From Isochrysis galbana (taxonomy: Eukaryota; Haptophyta; Isochrysidales; Isochrysidaceae): a stretch of 64,000 nucleotides of DNA. The notes beneath the pieces were generated by a model that was given only the letters and a program-made list of their open reading frames with translations, was not told the DNA's origin and did no database searches. The stretch is from the NCBI GenBank assembly GCA_018136815.1, contig CM030944.1:682456-746455 (forward strand), written 5' to 3'. The position numbers and the translations under genes were made by a program. Shown one piece after another: positions 52,560-64,000 of the stretch (position 1 is its first letter; each line of letters opens with the position of its first letter).

Positions 52560-52815
52560 CTGCATCATCCTTCGGGCAGGGCAGAGCAAGACTTAGCGTC
52601 GCACCACTCTCTCGGAACACCCATTCGTGGGTGCGATTGGCCTAGACTGGCTCAGTGGTTACGAACGCTTGTGCCACCACTCTGCAGCTCTTATCATGTC
52701 GATTCGCTGGCTATAGAAGAGCGAAACTTCTTCTTGATTGATTCCGGGAGTGCCTCCGTACTCCAGAGCCCGTGATTGAGCCACATGACGAGAGCCTTGG
52801 CCTGGATGTAGCGGA
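52560..52815 (-). pseudogene. Decayed copy of the 2OG oxygenase C-terminal region
   Basis: The minus strand matches 49805-50035 of the oxygenase gene: GTGGCTCAATCACGGGCTCT against GTGGCTAAATCATGAGCCCT, CCGGAATCAATCAAGAAG shared, and AATCGCACCCACGAATGGGT shared. The translated piece VMWLNHGLWSTEALPESIKK corresponds to VNLWLNHEPWGAEPLPESIKK. Indels shift the frame several times, and the catalytic part is absent. Confidence 0.88.
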
Positions 52816-52929
52816 TATTTTGCGACAATGCGCCACTACACGATAAGATAGGCATGGTCATCGATGTCTGTGTAGGAGATAGGCACCTGTAGGAGATCAA
52901 ATTATATATATGTGACTGGCTGAGAAAAC

Positions 52930-53977
52930 TATTGTCATAGTTTGAACTATGGAGCGTGCCGCGACCGCTCCCGAGCCTCAGGCGACCGTCGCCACTGCGC
53001 CCCACCTGGGACGCCCCACGCCCCCCGAGGCGGCTCGTCAGGCCTCAGGCCAAGCCCTCTCCAAGCCCATCCAACCCATCCAAACCACACCCGCGCGAGC
53101 GCGCGGGGTGGCGAGCACTGGCACCGAACAGGTTACCACCATGGCTCTGCGTAGCATGCAGGGGGTCTTTGAGACCCCCTCCTACAGTGGGAAACCCTCC
53201 CACCCCAAGAGCACCTCATGTGGGAGGGCAGCTCAGCTGCCCTCCCCATCCCCATAGGCCATAGTGGAAACCTCTACCATCAGTGCACCCAACATGGGAG
53301 GGCACTTCACAACCATCAATCTTCCACAGAGAGCACCCAATGCCTCTGTTTTCCAACATGTCGACACACTTCTCGTCTTCACCCCACTCTTGTGGTGCCG
53401 GTCATCGAGAGGACTCTGAGCAGGTTCACGATTCTCGCTCAGTCGTCAGAGGCCTTGAAGCCACGGATCAGGATCTCGACCGCACGCATCAACAAAGCCT
53501 TCCAAGAGAGAAAACCGAAACTCAAGTCCTCGCGCGAACTTAGCACCCCCGTTTATACAACTAACGACAAACGACAAAGGCACCCTAATACTAGGCACGA
53601 ACCTGACTTTGATAACGCAAGCGCTCAACATAGCGGATCGACTCGCCTAATCGCGCGTGGCCCCCCGCCGCGCTCCGCCAACTTACCCGACCTCAGGCCC
53701 TCGGCCTCACTGAAACAGAGCCGTCTGTCCCCTTGATGCAAAAGGTTAACGCAAAAACCCGATAGCCCGATGGCGCTGGAGGAAGTAGAGGGAGAAACCA
53801 TCGGGGATCGGAACACACCGTCTGTTGCTGAAACCCCAAACGCACCCAGCCAGCCCCTAGGTAGCGCACGCGAGGGGACGGGCCGCAAGGCAGGTGGAGG
53901 GGGGGGGAGAGTAACGGGCGTGGCTGCATAGTTAAGGTGCAGAGTCGCGCGCGCGGCGAGACTATTAAGAAGTTTTT
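52930..53977 (+). mobile_element. Retroelement with MERA-type 5' ORF, T-tailed
   Basis: It begins near TTGTCATAGTTTGAACT then ATGGAGCGTGCC. A 102-codon ORF (MERAATAPEPQATVATAPHL ... QLPSPSP) ends at 53257. Further fragments (53446-53640) follow, then a 3' region GGGCGTGGCTGCATAGTTAA...GCGAGACTATTAAGAAG and T7. The 3' end equals that of 19484-19773. No TSD is certain. Confidence 0.65.
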
Positions 53978-54063
53978 TTACCCCATTGAACTTGCTGGGG
54001 AGTTGTAACGGGAGCCGGGAGCCTGGGGGCTGCGGTGGCGGGGGGGTGTTATACTCAAGTGCT

Positions 54064-55462
54064 CAACTATCGTTAAAACGATAGGGTCATGGAGCGCGCG
54101 CCGCCGCCCGCTCTCGCTGCCGCTGCCCTCGCCATGATGGACGAAGAGCTCACGGACACGCCGCTGTCGCCGAAGCGACCGCGCCAGGACGACCCTCGGT
54201 ACGAGGCGGAACTCTCATACCTAGGTACACCCATAATCGGAAAAAGATTACCCGCCGCACCCTCGAACTTAGACCCGTCCCCACCGGCGCAATGGGGGGG
54301 AGGATACAAATCCAACAAGAGACTAGAGTACCCGCTAGCGGACGAATACACACTAGACGGCAAGACGCCGCTGGACGGCACCGGAGTAGAACATTTAACC
54401 GAGGCCCTCCAGCGGAAAGAACGCAAACGTAAACGCCTCACAGGGCCGACCAAATGGGAGGAAAAAATCCAGATCCCTGGCGATACATGGACACACCTCG
54501 CGAAGATTTACACCTCGCCAATGATAACGGCGCGAGACATGCACCTACATTTCAAACATATCACACATAGATAGGCGAGTGGGCACTTATAACCGCTTTC
54601 CAGACAGAGACAACACGTGCCGCATATGTGGGGAAGCGGATGAATCCTCGACCCACCTAGGCGAGTGCACCAGAATAACTAACATCCTAGGCGAACTGAA
54701 TAAAGTCGCACGCTTCTCACCCAAAGCGGAAAGAAACAGAGAGGAAATCATTGTAGACAACCTATTCGTCTTCCCGAAAGGAGACGCCCCAAAAGCGATA
54801 TGTATACTATACCTGTTAGCGTGGAGATATATAATCACGGACTTCTATAGGATACATTACGACGGCTTAAAGTTTTCGGAGGAATCCATACTGATAAGAA
54901 CCATAGAGAGATACACCAAACTAAGCAAAGCACTCCTATTCGCACAAGAAACTGACTCGGCGAGAACTGCCCAAGCGGGCATGGGTAGGCAACCCAAGAA
55001 AAGGACAGGCATGAATGACCTGAGACCCGTTTTCAGTAGGAATGACAAAGGCGGACTTAGGCCTAGTGCGGAGTTAGTGGAACTAACTACCAAGCTAGGG
55101 ATCATGCACGTAGTCGAGGAGATCAAGTAACAAGACAATCAAAGCAACTGAAGCTCTGGCACGCCACTCATATCGACACCAGAGACGCTAAAACCCGGAC
55201 TCGACTAAAACAAATAGAACATAGACGGACGGACTCACACGACAATATCGACACACTCAAAAGGCCTGCCCGGCCCCCCACACTCCGAACCAAGCCTCAG
55301 GTAGCGCACCGAGGCCGGACCCCGGAAACCGAAGAAAAAGGAAAGAAGGGGGGCAGGGGAAGAGGTGGAGGGAGGGAAGTTAAGGGCGATGTAGAGAGCA
55401 GAGGCAAAGGAGGGTCCCGTAGCTAGTAGGCGAGTAGCCCCGGATCTTCAGAAGTTTTTTTT
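54064..55462 (+). mobile_element. Complete short LINE-derived element with 14-bp target-site duplication
   Basis: TATACTCAAGTGCT flanks it at 54050-54063 and 55463-55476. The 5' end is CAACTATCGTTAAAACGATAGGGTC then ATG 54089. ORF 54089-54574 encodes MERAPPPALAAAALAMMDEE ... LEYPLADEYTLDGKTPLDG ... MHLHFKHITHR. A one-base frame change joins it to 54579-55130: GTYNRFPDRDNTCRICGEAD, ESSTHLGEC and LAWRYIITDFYRIHYDG up to VVEEIK. The 3' UTR ends CGGATCTTCAGAAG then T9. The catalytic reverse-transcriptase domain is absent although both ends and the TSD are intact, so this is a non-autonomous deletion derivative that uses trans-acting machinery. Confidence 0.88.
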
Positions 55463-55775
55463 TATACTCAAGTGCTTAGTTTAGTGCCTTGGGTCTTAAC
55501 AATACAGTCATGTGTGTCGTGGCTTGGCATGTTGGTGCATGGCTAATGGCAGTAGCGGAACTCATATTCAGTTGTTTTATGATTCACTTTACTACTCTGC
55601 CGCAAATGTGCGGTATGTGTGTGTAGAGCATGCTCAAGGAAAGTGGTGCTCTGATTGTAGGCACATGCACCGCAGACACTCGGCGGGCACAGCTCTTGGG
55701 CACCGCACGCTTGGGCCGTACGCCAGTCTGCACTCACCACATTCGCTATGTCTGTGCGTCGAGCAGCATCGATTT

Positions 55776-58451
<2,676 letters not shown>

Positions 58452-58483
58452 ATTTCCTGCTGCCAATTTTTATCTCCGCTTCC

Positions 58484-58499
58484 GGTGTTTCTGAACACC
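58484..58499 (+). terminator. Histone mRNA 3' stem-loop of the H4 gene
   Basis: GGTGTTTCTGAACACC then ACCC, 32 nt after the stop: stem GGTGTT/AACACC, loop TCTG. It has the same stem as the H2A element. Confidence 0.93.
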
Positions 58500-59274
58500 A
58501 CCCTTGGTTGGCGTGCGTGGGAAATTGTTGCTGCCCAGGCCCCCCGTAAGGCTTCTCCCTTGGTTTTCTTAGCCCACATCGTACCTTGTCCATCCAATGG
58601 GCAATGGATCAGTCACACAACATCACTTGACACAGGGTTCCCCCTTGTCAATCACAAGTCACATGCTTGGCACAAGCAACCATCCTGTAAATTATATGCT
58701 GTTGCACATCAGGCGTCCGCGCAAGACCGTCTCATCTTGATTTTGGAGATAGCATCGTCTGCTATCATTGTCGCTATCGCTACACGTTGTCCGCGTTTCG
58801 TTCACTCTATACTAAAGATAGGAGATAGGGCGACCAAATAGTAGGTAGTAGGGCGGTCTTTTGGTTTTACCTATTTGGTTTTTTTCAGGGCCCCTTCCCC
58901 TTTCATAACCACCACACTAGAAAAACTAGCCGTGACACGCAATGCAGGAAGGAGGTCTGTGTACTAGTACTAGAAAAATTGAAAAATATCATTACATCAC
59001 ACAATATAGCTATAGCTAGTCATTACACATCACAAAATACTGTTATTTATTACACTACCATATTATTATAACATTAGTTTCCTTATATGAGGACCTGATA
59101 TATTAGGTCCTGATATGCTGAGGTAAGGTCGCCGAGACCTGACGACCTGACACTGACGGAGCAACTGGGCCTCCTGGGGCGCCATGCGCATCCATATGTA
59201 TTATGTATGTATGTATGGCTATCTCACCCTCTGGCCCTCTGGGGGCACGCATTCCACTGAGGAGCGGACCGCGT
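58500..59274. other. Intergenic, AT-rich, dispersed repeat G copy 2
   Basis: 58940-59100 is AT-rich. 59089-59165 matches 37291-37371 in reverse (GGACCTGATATATTAGGTCC is itself a near-palindrome). No gene is recognised. Confidence 0.55.
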
Positions 59275-59288
59275 AGTCCAAATTGAAA

Positions 59289-61434
59289 AAAAAAATCTTC
59301 TTAAAATTCCCCGCTACGTGTGCGGCGTGAGGCAGTGTGCTAGTGTACCTCCCTACTACCCGACCTTAACCCCTAACAACCCCCTTCCCCTTTCCCAGTT
59401 CCCTCATTTTCGGAGAAGCTGGTTCCGGGGAGGCCGCACGCGCTGCTTCGGCCAGGAGTTGGAGAGAAGGGGGCGGGAGACTGTGGTTCGTCCTTTGTGT
59501 CGGTGTTGGCTCAGGTTATCCTCACTTAAATCTCTTAGGCTCCTCTTTAATAAGCGCTGTGATTCCGACTAAGAGGTTAAGCTACTTTAGGTGATGTGTC
59601 GTAGGTCCAGACCTCTTGCCGCTTGTAGGAGGTCCTCCGATGTTCCTATGTTGAAATCCTTGTCCACCGTGTACAGCGGGCTTACCATCTTCTTAATATG
59701 TTTGTTGCTCGGGGCGTGTAACCCCATATTCTCTCGTTGTTTTTTTAGCCTCTGAAAGAAACCGACTTTCGCCGTTACTAGCAGGTGGTATCTCGTAAGT
59801 GTCGCTCTTAAAATCGACTTAACGGACCTGCCGTCCGAGTTGCCATACTGGATGTTGTAGAAGTCGGTTAGGATGTACCTCCACGCCAGGATACCTAAGT
59901 ATCCTGAGGAGGGGTGCGGTCTATCCACCTGATAACAGAAAAGACGTTGGGCTGTTTCGGATCCCGGCCTAAGGCTAATCCCCAGAAGTCCTTCTATGAA
60001 TTCAAAGACGGGCTCCGTCGCGATACATGAGGCCAGGTGAGTGGAACTCTCAGGGGCTATGCCGCAAAAGCGGCATGTTGGATCGTCAGCAAAACGGTTC
60101 GCCGTAGCTATCCTTCTATGTAGGACATGTTTGAAATGCAAATAAGAGTCTCTAGGCGTTAAAAAGTTGTATTTATACAATTGCGATACTTGTTTCCACT
60201 ATCCCGAGAGGACCGGTAGCCTTTTTTCCCATCTTAGCGTGGATTTTTGTGCTTTTGTTTTCCTCAATGCGAGGAACGCTTTAGTCAAGACCCTGACACT
60301 TACATCCTCTAGCGTTGTATGCGTGCCTTTTAGCGTGTATTCTTGGGGTATCGGATACGCCGTTTCCGCCGGGCCGTCGTACGCTCGTCCCCACTTCAGC
60401 GGAGTGTATAGCTCGTCGGGCAATAGTTGCGGGCTGATCCGCTCGTGGATGTGGGGCTCTCCCATAACGTTGAGCTGGACTTTGTGGTAGTCGCCCCTTC
60501 GGCGCAGATAAAAGTTATGGTCTTTGTCGACTAGAATGTGAACTAAGTTTATACTTAGTTCGCCCATGGGGGGGCACGAGCCCCCCCTCTCTCCACTCCT
60601 CCCCTGCCATGGGGGAGGAACCACCCATGCTCCTGGCACGCCTGATGGCTTGCCAGGAGCCCACTGCCCTGCTGACCCACTCTCTCCCTGGCAGGCTCGC
60701 CTGCCTCGCGCGTCCTGGCCTGTCGTGGCCAGCCCATCGCTCCAACCCCCCCTCCCCCCCTGTTCGACAGGCAGACAGGTGCAGAGTGGGGGCCCCTGAG
60801 GCTCAAGAGCGCCAGCGAGGGAGAGGCAGGGGAGGCCAGGGCCCAGCCCCAGCCTCCTCTGCCCCCTGAGCTGGCCTCCAGGAGCCTCCAGGGGTCGCCA
60901 GGGGCAGCTGCAGGCCTGCCGCAGGCGCGCCATCGCGCGTGCCTGCAGGAGAGGGGAGAGAGAGCGCGGAGAAGGGGGTGGGCGGAGCGTGAGCTCCGCT
61001 CACCGAAAAATCGGTAAGTCTCGCGCCTGTTTACAGGATAAGTCGAGACAGAGTCGGCCGCCAGCCCAGGTGGCGTAGGAGGAAGGGGGGAACGGATCAC
61101 CGGGGGGGGGCGCGGGCCACCGGACCATATCTAAGCCCTTCACCCCTATCCCCCTAGTAGTGCACGGGGGGAGCCGCCTGATGGCGGGGGGGAAGGGCCG
61201 GGGGAGTGGGGGTGTAGAAAGTATGCTACGTGTAGGTAGTGGTTCCATTCGCCGCGAGTGCGGTAAGAATATTATGAAGTTTTTTTTTGTCGACTAGAAT
61301 GTCGCCTAAATCGTGTGCGTCCGGATCTTCTTGGGGGACTAACTCTTGCTCCTCCGGAGCCGGGGGCGGGGGCTTCGCTTGTTTTCTGAGAAGGTCTATA
61401 TAGTCGAATGTGGTATTCACTAGTCTTGAGCGTA
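59289..61434 (-). mobile_element. LINE family A, 5'-truncated, with 14-bp target-site duplication and a nested insertion
   Basis: AGTCCAAATTGAAA occurs at 59275-59288 and 61435-61448. On the minus strand the ORF begins in RLVNTTFDYIDLLRKQAK and continues to DAHDLGDILVDK. It is interrupted by 60540-61285, resumes DHNFYLRRRGDYHKVQLNVM to EKRLPVLSG, has one stop, then LYKYNFLTPRDSYLHFKHVL, RFADDPTCRFCGIAPESSTH (zinc-binding motif), FCYQVDRPHPSSGYLGILAW and ends DLRHIT at 59587. The 3' UTR finishes TTAAGAAGATTTTT.... The catalytic RT core is missing through 5' truncation. Confidence 0.88.
60540..61285 (+). mobile_element. Family D non-autonomous retroelement, nested in the LINE
   Basis: TTTGTCGACTAGAATGT flanks it at 60523-60539 and 61286-61302 (17 bp). 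It starts AACTAAGTTTATACTTAG and GCCCATGGGG and ends GAATATTATGAAG then T8-9. Removing it and one TSD restores the LINE frame (DILVDKDHNF), which proves insertion order. The opposite-strand ORF shared with copy 1 runs straight into the LINE frame. Confidence 0.92.
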
Positions 61435-61538
61435 AGTCCAAATTGAAATTCTCCCCGTCATCGAGGGTCACATGGAAGCTCCGAGGGAAGCGATGGCGAA
61501 TGGCGAACTTCCCCGACACGAACGCCTGTCTGTGATTT

Positions 61539-61778
61539 GTGACTCAGGGGTTCTTCAAGTCGCTAGCACCCCCGGTTGCCCAGGTGTCGCGGTATCGCAA
61601 CTTCAATTTGGACAAATTCACCAAGCACTGTGAGCAAGCATTCAATGAACACCCCCCTGGGAAACTTAGTGCTCTCTTCAATACCAAAAGCATGGTGTTG
61701 GCGCGCATCGTTGAGGTGGATGGATCGAATGACTATGATTTGCCACACCACCGTGATGTGCTCGAGGACACTGAATAG
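61539..61778 (+). CDS. Short hypothetical ORF, possibly a transposon protein fragment
   Basis: 79 codons: MTQGFFKSLAPPVAQVSRYR, NFNLDKFTKHCEQAF, NTKSMVLARIVEVDGSNDYD. The codon pattern looks real, but the ORF is short and I do not recognise a family. Confidence 0.3.
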   Translation: MTQGFFKSLAPPVAQVSRYRNFNLDKFTKHCEQAFNEHPPGKLSALFNTKSMVLARIVEVDGSNDYDLPHHRDVLEDTE

Positions 61779-61950
61779 TGAATAGAATACCTTAATTTGT
61801 GACCTTGTCCATTGGTGTGAATCACAATGTTATTGAGATGAAACAAAATGTTGGTGTTAAGCCCCAAGGTACCCTCTCCCCTCTCATGTCCTTGGCTATT
61901 AGTGTCTAGCGCTACACGGTTATTGTTTTAAGCCTCCGCTTGACGGCTCT

Positions 61951-61976
61951 GAGTAATGGAACGGAGGTAGTAGTAG
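61951..61976 (-). mobile_element. Solo terminal repeat of the mariner-like MITE
   Basis: AATGGAACGGAGGTAGTAGTA matches the right TIR of 26641-27246. The other end is not found, so it is a remnant. Confidence 0.6.
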
Positions 61977-61985
61977 TATATCCAA

Positions 61986-62104
61986 TATATCCTAGCCCAT
62001 CCCACTAGTAGCCACTAGCTAATTGGACACAACGTTTCAGTCCCGGAATCTTGCCATGCCTGACGAGCCAGGTGTCCGAGTGATACCGGGGGGAGGGGGC
62101 ACTG
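61986..62104 (+). repeat. Dispersed repeat H, copy 2
   Basis: Collinear with 42453-42600; about 85% identical. Confidence 0.85.
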
Positions 62105-62292
62105 GCTATATGTGCAACAGCAGAGAGGCTTGGCCATGGGCCGTAGGTGCAAGGTGCACATTGACAATTGAGCTAGCCAGTAGCTAAGTGCATTCAGGTG
62201 GGAGCAAGGTGGGAAAAGGAGGCGCAATTAAAAGTGCGCAGGCAGTACAGCGTTAGAGCTATCTATCATCTGCAGTATCAGTATCAGTGTTG

Positions 62293-63651
62293 TCACTTGC
62301 AATACTTCCGCCGCCAAGCAATGTAATTCGCAAGGGCTTGAGGGCAGTCTGCTGTGGGCAAATCATCGACCTTGGTTGCCTCGAGCTCGGCTAGGGCCGA
62401 TGCTCGTCCAGTTGAGCAGGCCCGCCGCCGTTCCTCGCGCGTGTCGATTACCGCCTCTCCGCGACAGCGGAAGAGAAATGGCAACCCGATACGCTCCCCG
62501 GCCCCAGTTGGTGCCTGCGTCATAGGCGCAAGGACACGATGCCGACAGGAGGTGTAGAGACCACCGCTAATCGCGGCAAGGGTATCCCCAACCATGACCG
62601 TGATCAATCGCGCATTGTCGTGGTCCTCGAAATTTACCGCTTGTGCGTCGTCCATGCCGCCCTCGAGACTGACCCACTGCCGGTCAGATTGACGAAATGC
62701 TTGCAAGCCTGGCTCACTCGCTTCGAAGTCTAGTGTAAGTAGGCCCACATCATTGTGCTCAGGACACAAGACTCGGCGGCCATCTGCTAGGTGTGCACAA
62801 CCCTCGGCATCACTTCTGTACCTGCATGCACGCAGCCCAGCATGGCGCAGTGGCGGGCATTCCTCATGTGCCCTATCGGGATCTAATCGTATCGACGGGG
62901 TGCCCTCCGCTGCGCTTAGAGCGCACCCATTCTTCGCCACCTTCATGACATCTTTATCCGTAGCCAAGGCCGGGTCAAGCAGATCGGCAAAGAATGCTGG
63001 ACGTATACCTAGGTCACACGCCACGTGCTCAATCATCGCACGCGCCCACCCGTCGAGCATTCTCATCGAGCGCATCAACAGCACCGTCAACGCAGCAAAT
63101 TCCGATGAGGGGCACATATTGCTGCCACCGTCTGAGCCTGTGCAATGCCCTTCGTCGAACTGCTCAAGGTTTAGAAGCCTTGGATAAACGTGTCCGCCAT
63201 CAACAGTGAGACGCAGTTCCAGTTGCTCGCGGTCCCTTCCACTTGCATAGCCTGCCAGTGTGCCGCTTGCAGGCCCGTACGCGCCAGCACTGAGCATCTT
63301 TTCCTTGCGGGTCTGTGCAAACCAGCGCTGAACCTCCTTCTCAGTTTGGAGGAGGAGTTGCGCGGCGTCGCGAGGCAGGCTAAGATGCGCGTAACCGTCG
63401 CGCTTCAACCGCTCACAAAACAGGATGCCTGCTGCGCACGGCTCACTAGCCACGCCGCCCACTCCTTCAAGCAGCGCACTGAGCGGTAGCGGCGGCTCGC
63501 TCTGCTGTGCTTCTCCCTCGCGCTCGGCGGCGCGGCCGACGACAAAAAGACGGCGCGCACCGCCCTGACTGCCCACGCGGAAGCTGGCGATCAGGTCGTC
63601 CCGCGTCGGCCGCGGGTCCGTGGCCTCCTCACGCGGAGGGTCCCCCGCCAT
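62293..63651 (-). CDS. 2-oxoglutarate/Fe(II)-dependent oxygenase (IPNS/DIOX-like)
   Basis: 452 residues, single exon, ATG 63651 close to a CCCTCCCTCTCTG leader. The C-terminal half is a DIOX-type 2OG oxygenase: CPEHNDVGLLTLDF (H299-x-D301), VMVGDTLAAISGGLYTSCRH RV with the distal H371, and GERIGLPFLFRCR, where R387 (with the family R-x-S position replaced by GL) would bind 2-oxoglutarate. The N-terminal half carries KRDGYAHLSLPRDAAQLL, the usual start of this family. It resembles plant-type secondary-metabolism dioxygenases and isopenicillin N synthase relatives. Substrate unknown. It is not closely related to the oxygenase at 49010. Confidence 0.85.
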   Translation of the reverse strand: MAGDPPREEATDPRPTRDDLIASFRVGSQGGARRLFVVGRAAEREGEAQQSEPPLPLSALLEGVGGVASEPCAAGILFCERLKRDGYAHLSLPRDAAQLLLQTEKEVQRWFAQTRKEKMLSAGAYGPASGTLAGYASGRDREQLELRLTVDGGHVYPRLLNLEQFDEGHCTGSDGGSNMCPSSEFAALTVLLMRSMRMLDGWARAMIEHVACDLGIRPAFFADLLDPALATDKDVMKVAKNGCALSAAEGTPSIRLDPDRAHEECPPLRHAGLRACRYRSDAEGCAHLADGRRVLCPEHNDVGLLTLDFEASEPGLQAFRQSDRQWVSLEGGMDDAQAVNFEDHDNARLITVMVGDTLAAISGGLYTSCRHRVLAPMTQAPTGAGERIGLPFLFRCRGEAVIDTREERRRACSTGRASALAELEATKVDDLPTADCPQALANYIAWRRKYCK

Positions 63652-63781
63652 CGCGCCGCCGCTGCCCTTCCCTCCCTCTCTGCTTGCCTTCTGCTTCCAT
63701 CTTTCAAATGAATAAAGTACTTTTAAAGCAAAGCTTCATGGGTTCATGGGTCAGCCGCATTTCCATTTCGTCAGAGTTTTC

Positions 63782-63996
63782 TTGTTGTGTTAGTATAGCC
63801 TTAGTGCTGCGGGACCGTAGCCCGTCGACGGCAACGGAGCCCCTACCCCGCGATGGGGGTGTGCGCGGTTGACGCATGGCTCGTCCGGTGTATGTGGCTA
63901 GGAATGCAGTAATGCCAGATGCTAGCTAACAAGATGTCATACGACGCTATGTTCTAAGGTGGTAACCCCAACCCCCACCGAGAGGTGGCGAGGACG
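63782..63996 (+). repeat. Dispersed repeat, copy 2 of 2
   Basis: Matches 8577-8783 in the same orientation with several small indels (GTAATGCCAGAT added). Confidence 0.75.
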
Positions 63997-64000
63997 GCGG

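Noticed and set aside
52650..52700. tRNA-like stretch TGGCTCAGTGGTTA
   Set aside because: It is the complement of the decayed oxygenase copy; no acceptor stem or T-arm can be built.
60199..60933. 244-codon minus-strand ORF joining family D and LINE sequence as one gene
   Set aside because: It crosses the TSD of the nested element; the fusion is an accident of insertion.

Overview
The window is nuclear DNA of a GC-rich unicellular eukaryote. The evidence is spliceosomal GT-AG introns, histone H2A and H4 genes, 5S rRNA genes, non-LTR retrotransposons and DNA-transposon MITEs. The mix of tandem leucine-rich-repeat exons, an ADP-ribosyltransferase-like domain fused to LRRs, long CT-rich leaders ending at the start codon, and extreme C/G homopolymer runs is most like a haptophyte (Prymnesium/Chrysochromulina/Emiliania type) alga. 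That assignment is inference; no marker in the window proves it.

Genes are spaced out as islands between repeats. Left part (1-25 kb): a PD-(D/E)XK nuclease-like ORF running off the left edge (minus); a 19-exon ART-LRR gene (2.9-8.0 kb) whose LRR half is a tandem array of near-identical exon+intron units; a small secreted or plastid-type beta-rich protein (10.7 kb); a two-exon 3-hydroxyanthranilate 3,4-dioxygenase (13 kb, minus); an F-box-like SNF2 ATPase (15.2-18.9 kb); and a very long J-domain protein (22.2-24.7 kb, minus).

Middle part (25-41 kb) is mostly accessory: a mariner-like MITE, two 5S rRNA genes lying in inverted 406-bp repeats, LINE and hAT remnants, one real gene (PX domain plus ankyrin, 34.3-35.6 kb), and a 37.9-40.5 kb mosaic in which AT-rich coding fragments are interleaved with direct repeats.

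Right part (41-64 kb): a glyoxalase II-like metallo-beta-lactamase (minus); a TenA-like protein with an internal zinc knuckle; an LRR gene; a 2OG-Fe(II) oxygenase and a decayed second copy of it; histone H2A.X and histone H4, each followed by a canonical histone 3' stem-loop; a methyltransferase-R3H protein divergent from H4; and a second 2OG oxygenase. Between them are several retroelements with perfect 12-17 bp target-site duplications (TSDs). Their 3' ends, in the strand that carries the reverse-transcriptase-related ORF where there is one, finish in a short T run instead of poly(A). One such element is nested inside a LINE that has its own TSD.

Exon coordinates were worked out by hand from splice-site consensus plus phase continuity. 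They add up to open reading frames for the ART-LRR, dioxygenase, SNF2, PX-ankyrin and methyltransferase genes. Family names rest on motif recognition without database searches.
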